From Pseudobacteriovorax antillogorgiicola (GTDB taxonomy: Bacteria > Bdellovibrionota_B > Oligoflexia > Oligoflexales > Oligoflexaceae): 64,000 nucleotides of DNA. Position 1 is the stretch's first letter. Every line of letters starts with the position of its first letter. Shown here in pieces: positions 35,886 to 45,973 of this stretch. The stretch lies in contig NZ_FWZT01000005.1 in NCBI RefSeq assembly GCF_900177345.1, forward strand, positions 186,001-250,000, read 5' to 3'. Below the pieces are notes generated by a model. It was not told where the DNA came from. It made no database searches and saw nothing but the letters and a program-made list of their open reading frames with translations. Both the position numbers and the translations under genes were made by a program.

Positions 35886-38405
35886 ATGAATCAAAGCCAG
35901 CTTCGAAGCTGCTGCTTTTTGCTATCATTTTTTTTAGCATCTGCAGTAGCAACAGGATCGACTTTACCCAAGCAATTCCATAAACGAGATCGAAAAACAC
36001 TCAAACTTTCCTTCAACCCCACTCTAAACAAGCCAAATAAAAAAAAACTGACTGGCCAGTTGTTAGTGGAACAGTACTTGAAGGACGAAGCAAAAAACCT
36101 TGATATCCCCAAGGATCTTTCGAATCTTCGTTTAACAAAAGTCAAACAAAGTCTTACCGGCTTTCACTTTCACTTCCAACAGATGCAAGACGAGATACCT
36201 GTTGCAAAGGGAGGTATTACTGTCTCAATAAATAAACAAAAGGATAGAGTCACACAAATCTACAACAACACCTTTCCCACAAAAATTGCAAAGGCAAGGC
36301 TAAGAAGCATAATTTCCGATGAACAGGCCTATGACATTGCGTGGCAAGCTCTCAAGGTTCATGGTCAACTCATCGAACTCCCGCGAATTGAAACCATTTT
36401 TGTATGGAATCAGAATCAGCTTGAGAGACAAATAAAGGTAACCCTAACGGTAACCGCTCCATATGGTTCATGGAACGTATTTATCAACCCCTTTGATAGC
36501 AAAGTCATTTCATTTCAGGATAATCGCCTTACACGCAAGCCCAAGCAAGCTTTCAATCCAACTTTCTATCAGGGTCCGATCACTGATCGGGTGCGAGAAT
36601 TCAAAAGAATTCAAGCTTTGGAAAAGGCAAATAAACACCTAGATCGTCAGATTCTAGCAGTAGCTGACATTCCCACTAAGGTTTTTGACCCAGACCCCAG
36701 AACGACGCTAAACAATCCAGACTTAGAAGATGACTCCGATACTAGCATGTTTGATGGAGCTTACTTTGACCGGATCTTACGGGATGTGAGTTTTGATGGA
36801 AATAAATATAGCCTCAAAGGGCCCTACGTTCAAATTATCGACTACGACCCACCGACTGCAGAGCCGCACCAGACGGAGACCCCCTCATGGAACTTTAAGC
36901 GCGGCGAAAATCCGTTTAATGAGGCTATGACTTACTTTCACATCGATCAATCCCAGAGATACATTCAGTCTTTGGGCTTTAAAGGTGAAACTGGAATTCA
37001 AGAGCTTTCCGTGGAGGTCGATGCAAACGGAGCCAATGGTGATGACAATTCCTACTTTCAGCCTTCTAGCAATCGCCTATCGTTCGGCCATGGTTGCGTC
37101 GATGACAACGAAGATGCCGACGTGATCCTTCACGAATATGGTCACGCGATTCAAGCCTCGATCAATAGCGATTGGATTGGTGGAGACACAGGAGCCATGG
37201 GTGAGGGCTTTGGCGACTACTGGGCTGCTTCTTACAGCATCTCGGTAAACGAAGGCCGAGACTACTTTCCAAACCAAATTTTTACTTGGGATGGCCATGG
37301 TAATCAAAACTCATGCTGGAACGGACGAATCATGAATGCCTTGGCGGCACGTTACGATCATCAAAGAAACTATGGAGCCCATGCTACTATTGATGGAGGG
37401 TTTCAATCTGACGAGCTTTGGTCAACCCCATTATTCCAGTCACTTCTTGAATTAGTAGATCTTGGGATTCCAAGGGAGGATGTTGATAAAATTGTTCTCC
37501 AATCACATTTCGGCCTTGGAGCCGATCTTAAGATGAGGGATATGGCCCTAGCAACACTCAACGCTGCGGATAACCTTTTTCCCAATGGCCCACACCGAGA
37601 TGTCTTATACAAGCACTTTATTCGACACGAGATACTTGAGGTCCCCGCTCCCGATATTATCCTAGGTTCTGTCGCTTTAAAAGAACCCACCAATGGCTTC
37701 TTCGATCCTGGTGACACTCTAGATCTTGAATTCAACCTTATAAATCAGGGTGATCTGGAGGCCAATAATATTGAAATCTTGATTGATAGCCCTAACTCAA
37801 ATGTCTCTATTCAACACGAAGCCATAGCTTTATCGACTCTAAGCCCGGGAAGTCAAGTACCTATTACAGTACCGGTAAAAGTTGAGCTTGCTGCGGCTAT
37901 GGTTTGTGGCACCTCATTTAGGATTAACTTCAATATCAGCCATGACGGAGATATCCCAGTTCCACCTCAAGCCAAAGACTATATGGTAGGACAGCCCATC
38001 GGAGTCAACTACACCAATAGTGAAGCTATAGAGATTCCTGATAACGACCCTAACGGTGCGATCAGTACAATTACTATATCCGAGGAAGGATTCTTGACAA
38101 CTAGCAACCTTAAAGTTCGCGTCCAGATCGCTCATACCTACTCGGGAGATCTACAACTGACTCTAACCAATCCCTCTGGGGATCAAGTGATCATCCAGGA
38201 TCGTGTTGGGAGTAGCAGCGATGATATTAGAGGTACCTTTCCTGATACCCTAACCTTATCCAACCCGTGGGATCTTTTCTATGGCCAAGCTCTTCAAGGT
38301 TCTTGGACACTTAAAGTCGAGGATCAAGCACAACAGGATGTCGGTACAATTGAGTCATGGGGCTTGGAAGACATCGTACGTTATGAGTGCCAATCAAACC
38401 AATGA
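35886..38405 (+). CDS. Secreted M36-like (fungalysin) metalloprotease with P domain
   Basis: 839 residues with a signal peptide. An FTP-type propeptide (about 35-220) leads to a zinc protease with VILHEYGHAIQ (HExxH, near 415) and the downstream Glu ligand in GAMGEGFGDYWAASY, a gluzincin arrangement of the fungalysin type. A middle region (about 600-700) has an NEW3/CARDB-like beta fold, and the C-terminus is a proprotein-convertase P domain (about 720-835: HTYSGDLQLTLTNPSG, then GQALQGSWTLKVEDQA). Likely an extracellular degradative protease, matured by propeptide removal. AGGAGA precedes the ATG. Its end overlaps the convergent glycosyltransferase by 12 bases. Confidence 0.88.
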   Translation: MNQSQLRSCCFLLSFFLASAVATGSTLPKQFHKRDRKTLKLSFNPTLNKPNKKKLTGQLLVEQYLKDEAKNLDIPKDLSNLRLTKVKQSLTGFHFHFQQMQDEIPVAKGGITVSINKQKDRVTQIYNNTFPTKIAKARLRSIISDEQAYDIAWQALKVHGQLIELPRIETIFVWNQNQLERQIKVTLTVTAPYGSWNVFINPFDSKVISFQDNRLTRKPKQAFNPTFYQGPITDRVREFKRIQALEKANKHLDRQILAVADIPTKVFDPDPRTTLNNPDLEDDSDTSMFDGAYFDRILRDVSFDGNKYSLKGPYVQIIDYDPPTAEPHQTETPSWNFKRGENPFNEAMTYFHIDQSQRYIQSLGFKGETGIQELSVEVDANGANGDDNSYFQPSSNRLSFGHGCVDDNEDADVILHEYGHAIQASINSDWIGGDTGAMGEGFGDYWAASYSISVNEGRDYFPNQIFTWDGHGNQNSCWNGRIMNALAARYDHQRNYGAHATIDGGFQSDELWSTPLFQSLLELVDLGIPREDVDKIVLQSHFGLGADLKMRDMALATLNAADNLFPNGPHRDVLYKHFIRHEILEVPAPDIILGSVALKEPTNGFFDPGDTLDLEFNLINQGDLEANNIEILIDSPNSNVSIQHEAIALSTLSPGSQVPITVPVKVELAAAMVCGTSFRINFNISHDGDIPVPPQAKDYMVGQPIGVNYTNSEAIEIPDNDPNGAISTITISEEGFLTTSNLKVRVQIAHTYSGDLQLTLTNPSGDQVIIQDRVGSSSDDIRGTFPDTLTLSNPWDLFYGQALQGSWTLKVEDQAQQDVGTIESWGLEDIVRYECQSNQ

Positions 38406-39560
38406 CGTAATTACAGGAAGAGCTCGTTCTTTTACTATGCCATCCATTAGGATGGCTGAACCCAATCTGTCACGGAGTTCTTGTCCAGATGTAAAAAGCG
38501 ATCTTTGATCATGACGCCAAGTGCTAACAGCATCCAAAATATCACGACCGCTTCGATAGATCTTTAAACCGGGATGACTGATTCCTGGCAAGCCCCGAAC
38601 TCCAAATGGAGTTGAAAGCAGAGGTTTGCCAGCGGCTAAAGCCTGAAACACCTTGATGTTGCTCCCAGAGCCCCGGTTGACAGGATTCACAACAACATCA
38701 GCAGCCGCTAGGTAGGTTTCAAGTGAGTCCACAAAGCCGTGACCTTCAACAAAATCATCCTGAAAGGGATGACTCACACTACCAACCACCTTGAGTTTTA
38801 CATTCCATTCTAAACAGAGCCTTCGGTAAGACTCTAATTGGCTTTTTAGTTCGTTAAGCCCGTCAATATTCGGCCCAAAGCGACTACCAACGAAGAGAAG
38901 AACAAATTCATTTTCTTCGACCTCCAGCTCCGAACGAGCCTTTTGGTAATCTGACCAAGTTAAATCAAGCCGAGCCATGCCGTTGGGAATTTCAGTAACC
39001 TCTCCACCTACAAACCTATAGTAGTCCCGATCGCTGGGTGCACAGGCAAAGATGTGGTCGAATCCGCGCGCAGCCCTTAACTCTGCCCCTTCGACCACTG
39101 GCCGTAGCACTCTGCGCTCTAGGATATGACCTTGCTTCAATAGGTCTGCTTCAATATTGTGACTCAGCATTATCTTTGGCAAGTGGGCTGGAAATCTGCT
39201 CAGATTATAGAAGGGAAAGTCAAAGACGAGAATATCAGCCCATTGAAGGCATTCCTCAACAACTGAACTGGTGGGCCAGGGAAGCTGCGTCCAAAGCCGC
39301 GAAGCTCCTAAGCAGTTCATGACAAATTGTAATCCACCCGAGATAAAGTTCAAGTCAACCCATTCTTCGACTTGATCTTCTTGCCTAGGAATCTTCACAA
39401 TACCCTGCCGACCATAGTCGGCACGACGTCCAGCCATCGATAAGATTCGTGAATCAACTCCAGCTTTTACAAGAGATCGAGCAAACTGTAAAGTTCTTTG
39501 ATGACCGCCTGTCAGGGCAGGTTGCACCCTTGAGGCCGTAATAATTAATACGCGAGTCAT
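38394..39560 (-). CDS. GT4-type glycosyltransferase
   Basis: 388 residues, two Rossmann domains of the GT-B fold. Visible are an N-terminal GGHQRTLQFARSL block, LLFVGSRFGPNIDGLNEL at the start of the second domain and RGSGSNIKVFQALAAGKPLLSTPFG for nucleotide-sugar binding. It starts at an ATG that shares one base with the stop of the upstream lipoprotein gene (TAATG), so translation is probably coupled. Acceptor and donor unknown; the polysaccharide context fits exopolysaccharide or capsule assembly. Confidence 0.85.
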   Translation of the reverse strand: MTRVLIITASRVQPALTGGHQRTLQFARSLVKAGVDSRILSMAGRRADYGRQGIVKIPRQEDQVEEWVDLNFISGGLQFVMNCLGASRLWTQLPWPTSSVVEECLQWADILVFDFPFYNLSRFPAHLPKIMLSHNIEADLLKQGHILERRVLRPVVEGAELRAARGFDHIFACAPSDRDYYRFVGGEVTEIPNGMARLDLTWSDYQKARSELEVEENEFVLLFVGSRFGPNIDGLNELKSQLESYRRLCLEWNVKLKVVGSVSHPFQDDFVEGHGFVDSLETYLAAADVVVNPVNRGSGSNIKVFQALAAGKPLLSTPFGVRGLPGISHPGLKIYRSGRDILDAVSTWRHDQRSLFTSGQELRDRLGSAILMDGIVKERALPVITSLV

Positions 39561-41119
39561 TAGTTTATCTCATCAGCTTCGATGAGAATTTGATAGATAT
39601 CACTTTCTACCTGATTATTGTCTCGAAACTGAATATAGACGTATCGAGCCACGAGACTATCCATTTCGTAAAGATGGGTTCGTGCCGCTGGAAGCCATGC
39701 GGCATCTTCACCATTTAGGGCGATGTCATAGAGACGATACTCTGCTGCATTGGGAGGTAGAATGAATTGTATTTCCACGGTAGCGCTTGCTAGGTCCTGT
39801 GACTGGACCTGGTAATCTATGAAGCTATTGTCTTCAGGGAATAAAATAAGTTCGATACTAGCTTGATAGATACGGCTTCTATTGCCATTTTGATCGACGA
39901 ACTGGACCATCAGAGTACGTTCGCCGTTACCTTTCATATCGCTACTAAATTGATAGGTAAAATTTGTGGCGAGATCGCTATACACTAGGTCTTCACCTTC
40001 AAAATCTTCTCTGGTCTCTCCAAGTCTCATGGATACTGCACTTTCTGGAATCCCAAGCTGAATTGAAACAGATGAAGACGTGGTCGTTAGCTCACCTTCA
40101 TTGATCGTAATCGAAGCCTGCGCAGCACCAAACAGATCGACGTCTATGGTAACTTGAAAAATTTCGCTTGGATTCTCTTGGGAGGCATCCCCAAATTGGT
40201 AATACAAAGTCTTTGACCCAACACCATCAAACTGATAGCTAAGACGGGGTGCTATAGGTAACCAAGCTGCCGCTTCCACCAGGATCGCATCATCATTTCC
40301 AGTTTCATCTTGATCAATGATAATGGCATTGCTTTCCCCAGTTAGCTCCAATTCCCGAATATCCTCTGATACACGAATGAACTGGACATCTGAAGTATAA
40401 CGAACAGACAGCCAACGTTTTAAAGGATCGTCGCCGGCTAAGGCGAAGGCATCAGCGTCCTCTACAAGGACTCCAGTGGAACCTGGCTCAAGGAAAAGGG
40501 TGAGCTGCTTGAGTGATGATTGAAAATCGTCGTTATTGGTGAGTACACTCTGTGTCTGTCTTTGATATCCCGGAGCAAAAACCTCCAACGCTAGCTCTCC
40601 TTTGGGAATACCAGATAGTTTAAAAGCTCCATTGCTATCTGTTTTCGCTTGCCATCGACCTAGCCTGACATTGGCTTCCGGAATTTTAATAAGGCCTCTG
40701 TTTCGATCGACCCCAGACACCTGACCCTCAAGCTCCAGCCCCTCATCCAGGCTAAGTTTGGCCAGTTGGTAGTATCCAGAGCCTGTGAAGGGAACTTCTG
40801 GAGAGGAACCAACCAAATTTTGAGTTTCGTGGATAAAAAAGAGGCGAAACGAGCTTCGCCCCTGGCTATTTAGAACCGATTCTAATCGCCTCTTTTGCTC
40901 ATCGCTAAAGCTTATTTCAAATCGGCCGTTGAGATCGGACTTGCCGATGGTCGAGGGTTGATTCTCGACATATATATTTGTATTTGGAACTGGTAGCCCA
41001 TCTGGACCAACAAGTGATCCGACTAAGGCAAACTCCGAGCTAGAACTCGTCAAGGACTCCTTGGCACTGGGCAAACATCCGGCCCCAAGTAGTGCGACAG
41101 CAACAATCAACTTCCACAT
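39560..41119 (-). CDS. Surface lipoprotein with carboxypeptidase-regulatory and Ig-like repeats
   Basis: 519 residues; the lipobox is LLGAGC. Two carboxypeptidase-regulatory-like beta domains lie at about 30-115 (DGLPVPNTNIYV, NGRFEISF) and 130-205 (IPEANVRLG, NGAFKLSGIPKGELAL). The rest is beta-rich with three related units that end in 'YYQF..., VQF..., YIQFRDN' followed by an (I/Y)Q strand near 320, 405 and 510. Translationally coupled to the glycosyltransferase behind it. Probably a surface or periplasmic structural protein of the polysaccharide locus. Confidence 0.72.
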   Translation of the reverse strand: MWKLIVAVALLGAGCLPSAKESLTSSSSEFALVGSLVGPDGLPVPNTNIYVENQPSTIGKSDLNGRFEISFSDEQKRRLESVLNSQGRSSFRLFFIHETQNLVGSSPEVPFTGSGYYQLAKLSLDEGLELEGQVSGVDRNRGLIKIPEANVRLGRWQAKTDSNGAFKLSGIPKGELALEVFAPGYQRQTQSVLTNNDDFQSSLKQLTLFLEPGSTGVLVEDADAFALAGDDPLKRWLSVRYTSDVQFIRVSEDIRELELTGESNAIIIDQDETGNDDAILVEAAAWLPIAPRLSYQFDGVGSKTLYYQFGDASQENPSEIFQVTIDVDLFGAAQASITINEGELTTTSSSVSIQLGIPESAVSMRLGETREDFEGEDLVYSDLATNFTYQFSSDMKGNGERTLMVQFVDQNGNRSRIYQASIELILFPEDNSFIDYQVQSQDLASATVEIQFILPPNAAEYRLYDIALNGEDAAWLPAARTHLYEMDSLVARYVYIQFRDNNQVESDIYQILIEADEIN

Positions 41120-41227
41120 AACAGCTTCCTAACAGTAGGTCCAACGGGAGGCAGAGCCTTTACCCTTATCGAGCAAGTTTCTTGCCATGACCTCTCTTCA
41201 GAGTTTCATGATAAAATCAAATATTTT

Positions 41228-41255
41228 TTGAATGTTAGCTGAAAGCTGCTAAGAT
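41228..41255 (+). promoter_or_regulatory. Possible sigma-70 type promoter
   Basis: TTGAAT (41228-41233), a 16-base spacer and TAAGAT (41250-41255) match the -35 and -10 consensus four of six each. It lies upstream of the NodB-fold lipoprotein in the divergent region from the surface lipoprotein. Weak evidence. Confidence 0.3.
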
Positions 41256-41288
41256 ATTAGCATGGCCGTGTGTCTTATTTTTTGACAG

Positions 41289-42092
41289 GTGAGAGGTGCA
41301 GCTTTGAAATGCTACCTTGGAATTTGCTTGGCGTTTGGCTTCTTAGGGTGCAGTGGCTCCCTAGTTCGCGACTCTTGTATTAGTGATGCTCCGGGGATGC
41401 AAGACACGTTGATTACCGGCCAGCAATTGGCAGCCAATGAAGTGGTTTTCACAGTGATGGGTCCCGTTAACGATACTGCATTAGCCATATCCGATGTACT
41501 TGTCAGTGAAGGTATTGAAGGAGCGTTTTTTGTTTCAGGAGAGTCTATCCTAGACAGACCCTCATCAATCCTAGCTACCATCTTTAATCAGGGTCATCGA
41601 ATCGCTAATGGTAGCTACAGTGACCAATCTCTCTTATCTTCTAAGTCCCCGATTGTTGAAGTAAGACAGACCGACTATCTCATCACGCCCTTCACACGCA
41701 ACAATATATACTTGTTCCGCCCACCCAATTTAGAATTCGACCAAAGGCTGGCTTCACAGCTCAATCAAGCAGGCTTAGTTAAGTATGTTGGCCCTATTGG
41801 AAATGACCATGCCACGCAATCGGATATTGACTGCTGGTCAAACGACTTAGATTCTTCCAGTTGCGCCGATGAAATTTTTAACACTGTTGCAAGTCAAGAT
41901 CGGGGCATATTACAAATCCATTCGAGTGACAACCGAGCCCTTGCCTTAAGCCAAAGCTTGGTGACTCTATTTAAAGACAGTGGCTACAGTTTTGTAAGTA
42001 TCGATCAAGTCCCAGATATTTCATCAGCCCTCCAAGCCAATGGGGCCACCGTTGGAGATACCGAAGTGACCAATTGTAATGATTATGATTAA
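41289..42092 (+). CDS. NodB-fold lipoprotein lacking deacetylase catalytic residues
   Basis: 267 residues from a GTG; a TTG at 41304 with GAGAGG upstream would start directly at the signal peptide and is equally likely. Lipobox FLGC. The fold follows NodB polysaccharide deacetylases: VVFTVMGPVNDTALAISDVLVSEGIEGAFFVSGES corresponds to the TFDDGP...ATFFV region, RIANGSYSD to the NHTYSH region and LFRPPNLEF to FRPPYG. The catalytic Asp pair (here MG) and both metal His residues (here GSYSD) are lost. It is probably an inactive, binding-type deacetylase homologue. Confidence 0.7.
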   Translation: MRGAALKCYLGICLAFGFLGCSGSLVRDSCISDAPGMQDTLITGQQLAANEVVFTVMGPVNDTALAISDVLVSEGIEGAFFVSGESILDRPSSILATIFNQGHRIANGSYSDQSLLSSKSPIVEVRQTDYLITPFTRNNIYLFRPPNLEFDQRLASQLNQAGLVKYVGPIGNDHATQSDIDCWSNDLDSSSCADEIFNTVASQDRGILQIHSSDNRALALSQSLVTLFKDSGYSFVSIDQVPDISSALQANGATVGDTEVTNCNDYD

Positions 42093-42107
42093 GCAGGGTG
42101 CTCGCCT

Positions 42108-43598
42108 TTAGCTCCACATCTGCTTGATATTTCTCCCATACTGCAATCCAATTCCTATAGTCACGGTTCCAGCTAGGAAGGCAAACAGCAAAAGACGAAC
42201 ATACCATTGGGGTTCCAAGAACCAAATTCCGGTCGAGACAAGAACGATGGTCATGAGACTGAACGCCGTTATAATACTGACATTCCTGCTCATTATTTGT
42301 ATTGGTGTAATACGTAACATCGCCAAAAACACCATAAGTTCCGCAATGATTGTAGTGAGCGTTGCCCCAATACCAGCTCCACCCTCACCAAACTCACCAA
42401 GAAAGTAGGGTATCAATAGGAAGTTTAACCCTGTGTTCGCCATGAGGCTGACGAAAGTTATGAGGGTTAATTTCCTTCCATCACTAATCAGCCCTAGATT
42501 CGCTGAAAGAAATACATTGATATATGTAAATAGTAGAACTGGAGCTAGCAACTGCACGTGGATGGTTGCAGGCTCAAATTCTGCGCCATACAGCAGTTCG
42601 ACAAACTCCTGTCCCAATAGAATCATTGCCATCGCCATCAGCCAAGAGACCAACATGAGTACCCGATATACTAGGTAAAAAAATTCAAAATAGGCATTCT
42701 CACCTGCCGCCCGACTTTTTGAAAGCATCGGAATCACGGCTGAATAGAGCAAAGGAACACCCATAAGAAACAGGCCTTTCAATCTTTGCGCAGACCCATA
42801 CCAGCCTATCTCTGTTTCATCTGATAAAATCTCCAAGACCGCAATATCAATCTGACCGTATAAAGAGACCAGAGCCTGGTTCAGCAAAAAGGGCAGCCCA
42901 AAAATAGCTGCTGCCTTGCAAACTTGCCAATCAAACGACAATCGCAACCAACCTAATTGGAGAGCCCGAACCAGTAGTATTGTAAGAGTTATGATTTGAG
43001 AAAAGAGGAAGAAGCCTGCTGCCCACAAAACATCAGGGAAGAGCCAAACACCAACACACACAAGAAGAGCCTGTACAACTTTGGCAAAAACATCTAATCG
43101 GCTCACAAAGTTCACGTAATCTGCAGCCAAAAACATCGGTTTCACGACTTCTTGTGTGTGTTGACGAAGCCATTCAAACAGGCCAAAGACTACCACAATC
43201 AAAAATTTATCTTCTAAACCTTGCCATGTTCCATAGCTGAATAAGCCTAGCCAGAGGAGTCCACCTGTAAGAAATGTCATAAAACTCAAGCTCGGAAAAA
43301 TAGTTACAATTTTTCCAGGGTCTTGTGGGATGGTTCGGTTAATATAGGCATGAACTCCGAGTGGAGTGAGCGTAAATATAATACCAGCAATACTTTCAGC
43401 AAAATAGAGCACCCCAACTCCTTCCACACCAAGGATACGGGGAAGAAGCGCTCTCACAAGTGCCCCCAAACACATGGTTAAACCCAAAGAAACACCTAGC
43501 TTCACAAGATTTTTTGCTGTTTTATTATAGAGATTTGCCATGATACCAGGAGCCGTGATTGCTGACGATTGTTCCGACTCGATTGGCAGGAAGACCAA
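42108..43598 (-). CDS. Wzx-like polysaccharide flippase (MOP superfamily)
   Basis: 496 residues with about 12 to 14 membrane helices and the MOP/PST layout: GLTMCLGALVRALLPRILGVEGVGVLYFAES near the N-terminus and LLYSAVIPMLSKSR in the middle. It would flip lipid-linked oligosaccharide across the inner membrane. The listed start is a TTG; an ATG at 43541 (MANLYNKT) is the better biological start but neither has a strong ribosome binding site. Confidence 0.85.
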   Translation of the reverse strand: MVFLPIESEQSSAITAPGIMANLYNKTAKNLVKLGVSLGLTMCLGALVRALLPRILGVEGVGVLYFAESIAGIIFTLTPLGVHAYINRTIPQDPGKIVTIFPSLSFMTFLTGGLLWLGLFSYGTWQGLEDKFLIVVVFGLFEWLRQHTQEVVKPMFLAADYVNFVSRLDVFAKVVQALLVCVGVWLFPDVLWAAGFFLFSQIITLTILLVRALQLGWLRLSFDWQVCKAAAIFGLPFLLNQALVSLYGQIDIAVLEILSDETEIGWYGSAQRLKGLFLMGVPLLYSAVIPMLSKSRAAGENAYFEFFYLVYRVLMLVSWLMAMAMILLGQEFVELLYGAEFEPATIHVQLLAPVLLFTYINVFLSANLGLISDGRKLTLITFVSLMANTGLNFLLIPYFLGEFGEGGAGIGATLTTIIAELMVFLAMLRITPIQIMSRNVSIITAFSLMTIVLVSTGIWFLEPQWYVRLLLFAFLAGTVTIGIGLQYGRNIKQMWS

Positions 43599-43674
43599 CC
43601 TTGAGTTCGGAAATGACTTTCAGTTTACCGCGAATATGCCTAGAATCTAAAGAAGAATATAGAATCACAAAGGA

Positions 43675-45228
43675 ATGACTGTGAAATCGATCCATGGGAT
43701 ATGTTTAGCTATCGTATGGCTGTGTCGACTCCCGACAGCACTGTCGCAGCCTGAGAACTGCACGAAGGCCAAACTAAACAAAGCTATCTACCTCGTTCAA
43801 ACCCTTCAATCTGAATCGATCCCGCTGATTGAAGCATTGGCTGTTTGCCCCTCCATAAGCGTCCGCGAGCAAGCGGTATTCTGGGGCGCCTTCTACTATG
43901 CTCTAACCAAACAAGAATCCAAAACTGTGGGATTGATTGAATCGGCTTTTCCCTACAAGGCGGCAAAGACCTCACAACAACATATCTATTATCAAGCACG
44001 TCGTGGCCAGTGGCGACCCCTGAAAAGTAAGATTGAATCTGGCGACCCCTTGTATCTAGATAATCTAAACGCTCGCTTGATCCTAGCGCACAGCTTGATG
44101 TATAGCCATCGATTCGAAGATGCTATGTCCACTTTTGAGGAATACTTAAAAATAAAGCCTGATGATGACTTCATTGACGCTGAGTATCTTTTTGCGTTGA
44201 TCTGGGCTAAAAAATACGAGCTTGCTCAAGCGAGGGTCGATCGTTTAAAAACCTTCCCTCTTGGGACCTATTTGAAAAAATCTGCCGATCACGGGGAAGA
44301 CTTGTTAAAAGCTCTGCAAGGGCCCGTGAGAGACCAAGAAACGGGACAAGTTTTGTTCGGTCAGATCATAAGTTCTATCGAGCAACTTAACTTTTCCAAA
44401 GGGTCTGAGCGCCGCAGCTTGGGACTCCACTATCAAGATAAAATCAGCGGAGGCATTCAGCTTCACCAGATTGAAAGTCACTTGGATAAGCAATCCTATG
44501 ATGCAGTATCATTTAGTGGTAAGGGCGAATTAGGCGGTGAATATGGTAATATCCGGGGATCTTTATCTTATCTCAGCGCTAATGATGGCGTTATCATGGG
44601 ATTCCTAGGAGCCAGCCTAAAACTCGGCTATTGGAATTTTTCCGCTAGCATCTCACAAGATGCACTGACCCTCCTCCACCCCCTCCCTGAAGCAATTGCA
44701 GATCTTACCCGACAAACATTGACAACGTCCATCGGCAATAGCGATTGGCTGAGCTATAAATTACAACTCGCCCGGGACGATGGCCTTTCCCCTTTCGAAC
44801 GCCACCAACTCAGCTTTGCGATTCCAGTTTTTTATCGTAGCGAGTCGCATCTCTTGGCGCTAATCGTGCCTCTTGAATTTCGCTCACAACCGAAAGCGAG
44901 TCCTTACTATAGAAGCCATCCGAGAGACGGCAGTATTCTGGCCGGGGTGCGATACCGAGCTCCAATCGACTCCATGAGTCAGGCATCGGCATCGGTAGCC
45001 CTTGGGGTTCGCTATAAAAGCTCCTATCAAGAAGAAGCCAGTTACCAAACTCTTGTCGCTAGTGATATTGAGCTAGCCCTTGAGCGACGGCTATCCAAAC
45101 GTTGGCAGGTTCTAGGTAAGCTTAGCTTCGATAACACCAGCCAGGAAGAATTTGCGACCCGAGCAGAGAACCTTCTAGCTATAAGTATTGGTCTCGCCTA
45201 CGGCGTTCAAGAGGCCAACGCCCCCTAG
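43675..45228 (+). CDS. Exported TPR-containing protein with C-terminal barrel-like domain
   Basis: 517 residues, signal peptide to about residue 25 (a GTG two codons downstream is an alternative start). Residues about 30-230 are helical with TPR-like repeats (ALAVCPSISVREQAVFWG, MYSHRFEDAMSTFEEYLKIKPDD). From about 245 the sequence is alternating hydrophobic beta strands with aromatic ends, likely an outer-membrane barrel. This two-part plan resembles YaiO-type proteins. It adjoins the Wza-like lipoprotein, suggesting a role in polysaccharide export, retention or modification. Family uncertain. Confidence 0.65.
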   Translation: MTVKSIHGICLAIVWLCRLPTALSQPENCTKAKLNKAIYLVQTLQSESIPLIEALAVCPSISVREQAVFWGAFYYALTKQESKTVGLIESAFPYKAAKTSQQHIYYQARRGQWRPLKSKIESGDPLYLDNLNARLILAHSLMYSHRFEDAMSTFEEYLKIKPDDDFIDAEYLFALIWAKKYELAQARVDRLKTFPLGTYLKKSADHGEDLLKALQGPVRDQETGQVLFGQIISSIEQLNFSKGSERRSLGLHYQDKISGGIQLHQIESHLDKQSYDAVSFSGKGELGGEYGNIRGSLSYLSANDGVIMGFLGASLKLGYWNFSASISQDALTLLHPLPEAIADLTRQTLTTSIGNSDWLSYKLQLARDDGLSPFERHQLSFAIPVFYRSESHLLALIVPLEFRSQPKASPYYRSHPRDGSILAGVRYRAPIDSMSQASASVALGVRYKSSYQEEASYQTLVASDIELALERRLSKRWQVLGKLSFDNTSQEEFATRAENLLAISIGLAYGVQEANAP

Positions 45229-45265
45229 CCAGTATGAATCGAATCCCTTAAAATCATTAGCTAAC

Positions 45266-45294
45266 TTTCGAATCATTCCTTTCAGAGGTATAAT
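45266..45294 (+). promoter_or_regulatory. Possible promoter of the export lipoprotein
   Basis: TATAAT (45289-45294) matches the -10 consensus fully; TTTCGA 17 bases upstream (45266-45271) matches -35 in three of six. Spacing and distance (about 35 bases) to the ATG at 45329 are appropriate. Confidence 0.4.
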
Positions 45295-45328
45295 ATCGAA
45301 GGAGAACCTGTGACCGGGAGACGAACTC

Positions 45329-45931
45329 ATGATTTATGGGACTAAACTAGGCTTCCTGATTTGGATTATACTAATCTCAAGCTGTAGCCATTACATCGAC
45401 GCTGAACCCTTAAAGAACATCCAGTCGGGAAGGACCTTTGACCGGCAAGGTACCTATCGGATCAGTCCCGGCGATCAAGTTAACGTTCTAGTTTATGGCG
45501 AGGATAAGCTATCAGGAGTTTTCACCATTTCTTCAACCGGCTTCCTGTCTGTACCTCTCATACCGCCCCTGCAAGTTTCAGGACTCACTACCCAGCAGCT
45601 AAACAGAAAGCTTGGCAATGCTCTGAGAAGTTTAATCAAAAGTCCACGAGTTTCCACATCATTGACAGGGGCTAAGAACTTTCAGGTCTACTTTACAGGG
45701 GAGGTCAATACTGTGGGCGCTGTCAACCTCACCAACGAAACAACTCTTCTGCAAGCCATCTCCTTGGCAGGTGGCCTAAATGAATTTGCCTCCGGTCGGA
45801 TTGTTCTTGTTCGTAAAATCGCAAGCAAGCAAGTGAAGCGCTATGCTACCAGCTACGAGGACATTCTGAGTGGCTCGCTTCAATTGGACCACCTGAGTCT
45901 CGAAGCCGGTGACGTAATCATTGCCGAATGA
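45329..45931 (+). CDS. Wza/OPX-type polysaccharide export lipoprotein
   Basis: 200 residues, lipobox-like ISSC. An OPX/PES domain (about 40-125; TYRISPGDQVNVLVYGED, GFLSVPLIPPLQVSGLTTQQL) is followed by one SLBB-like domain (about 130-190; YFTGEVNTVGAVNL, LLQAISLAGGLNEFA). It is shorter than Wza (about 380), which has further SLBB and barrel-helix parts, so the outer-membrane channel may be supplied by another protein. It exports exopolysaccharide with the nearby flippase and glycosyltransferase. Confidence 0.9.
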   Translation: MIYGTKLGFLIWIILISSCSHYIDAEPLKNIQSGRTFDRQGTYRISPGDQVNVLVYGEDKLSGVFTISSTGFLSVPLIPPLQVSGLTTQQLNRKLGNALRSLIKSPRVSTSLTGAKNFQVYFTGEVNTVGAVNLTNETTLLQAISLAGGLNEFASGRIVLVRKIASKQVKRYATSYEDILSGSLQLDHLSLEAGDVIIAE

Positions 45932-45973
45932 CTCTTCATATTCTTAATCATTTTGCAAGTTCCTCAAAAAAGA

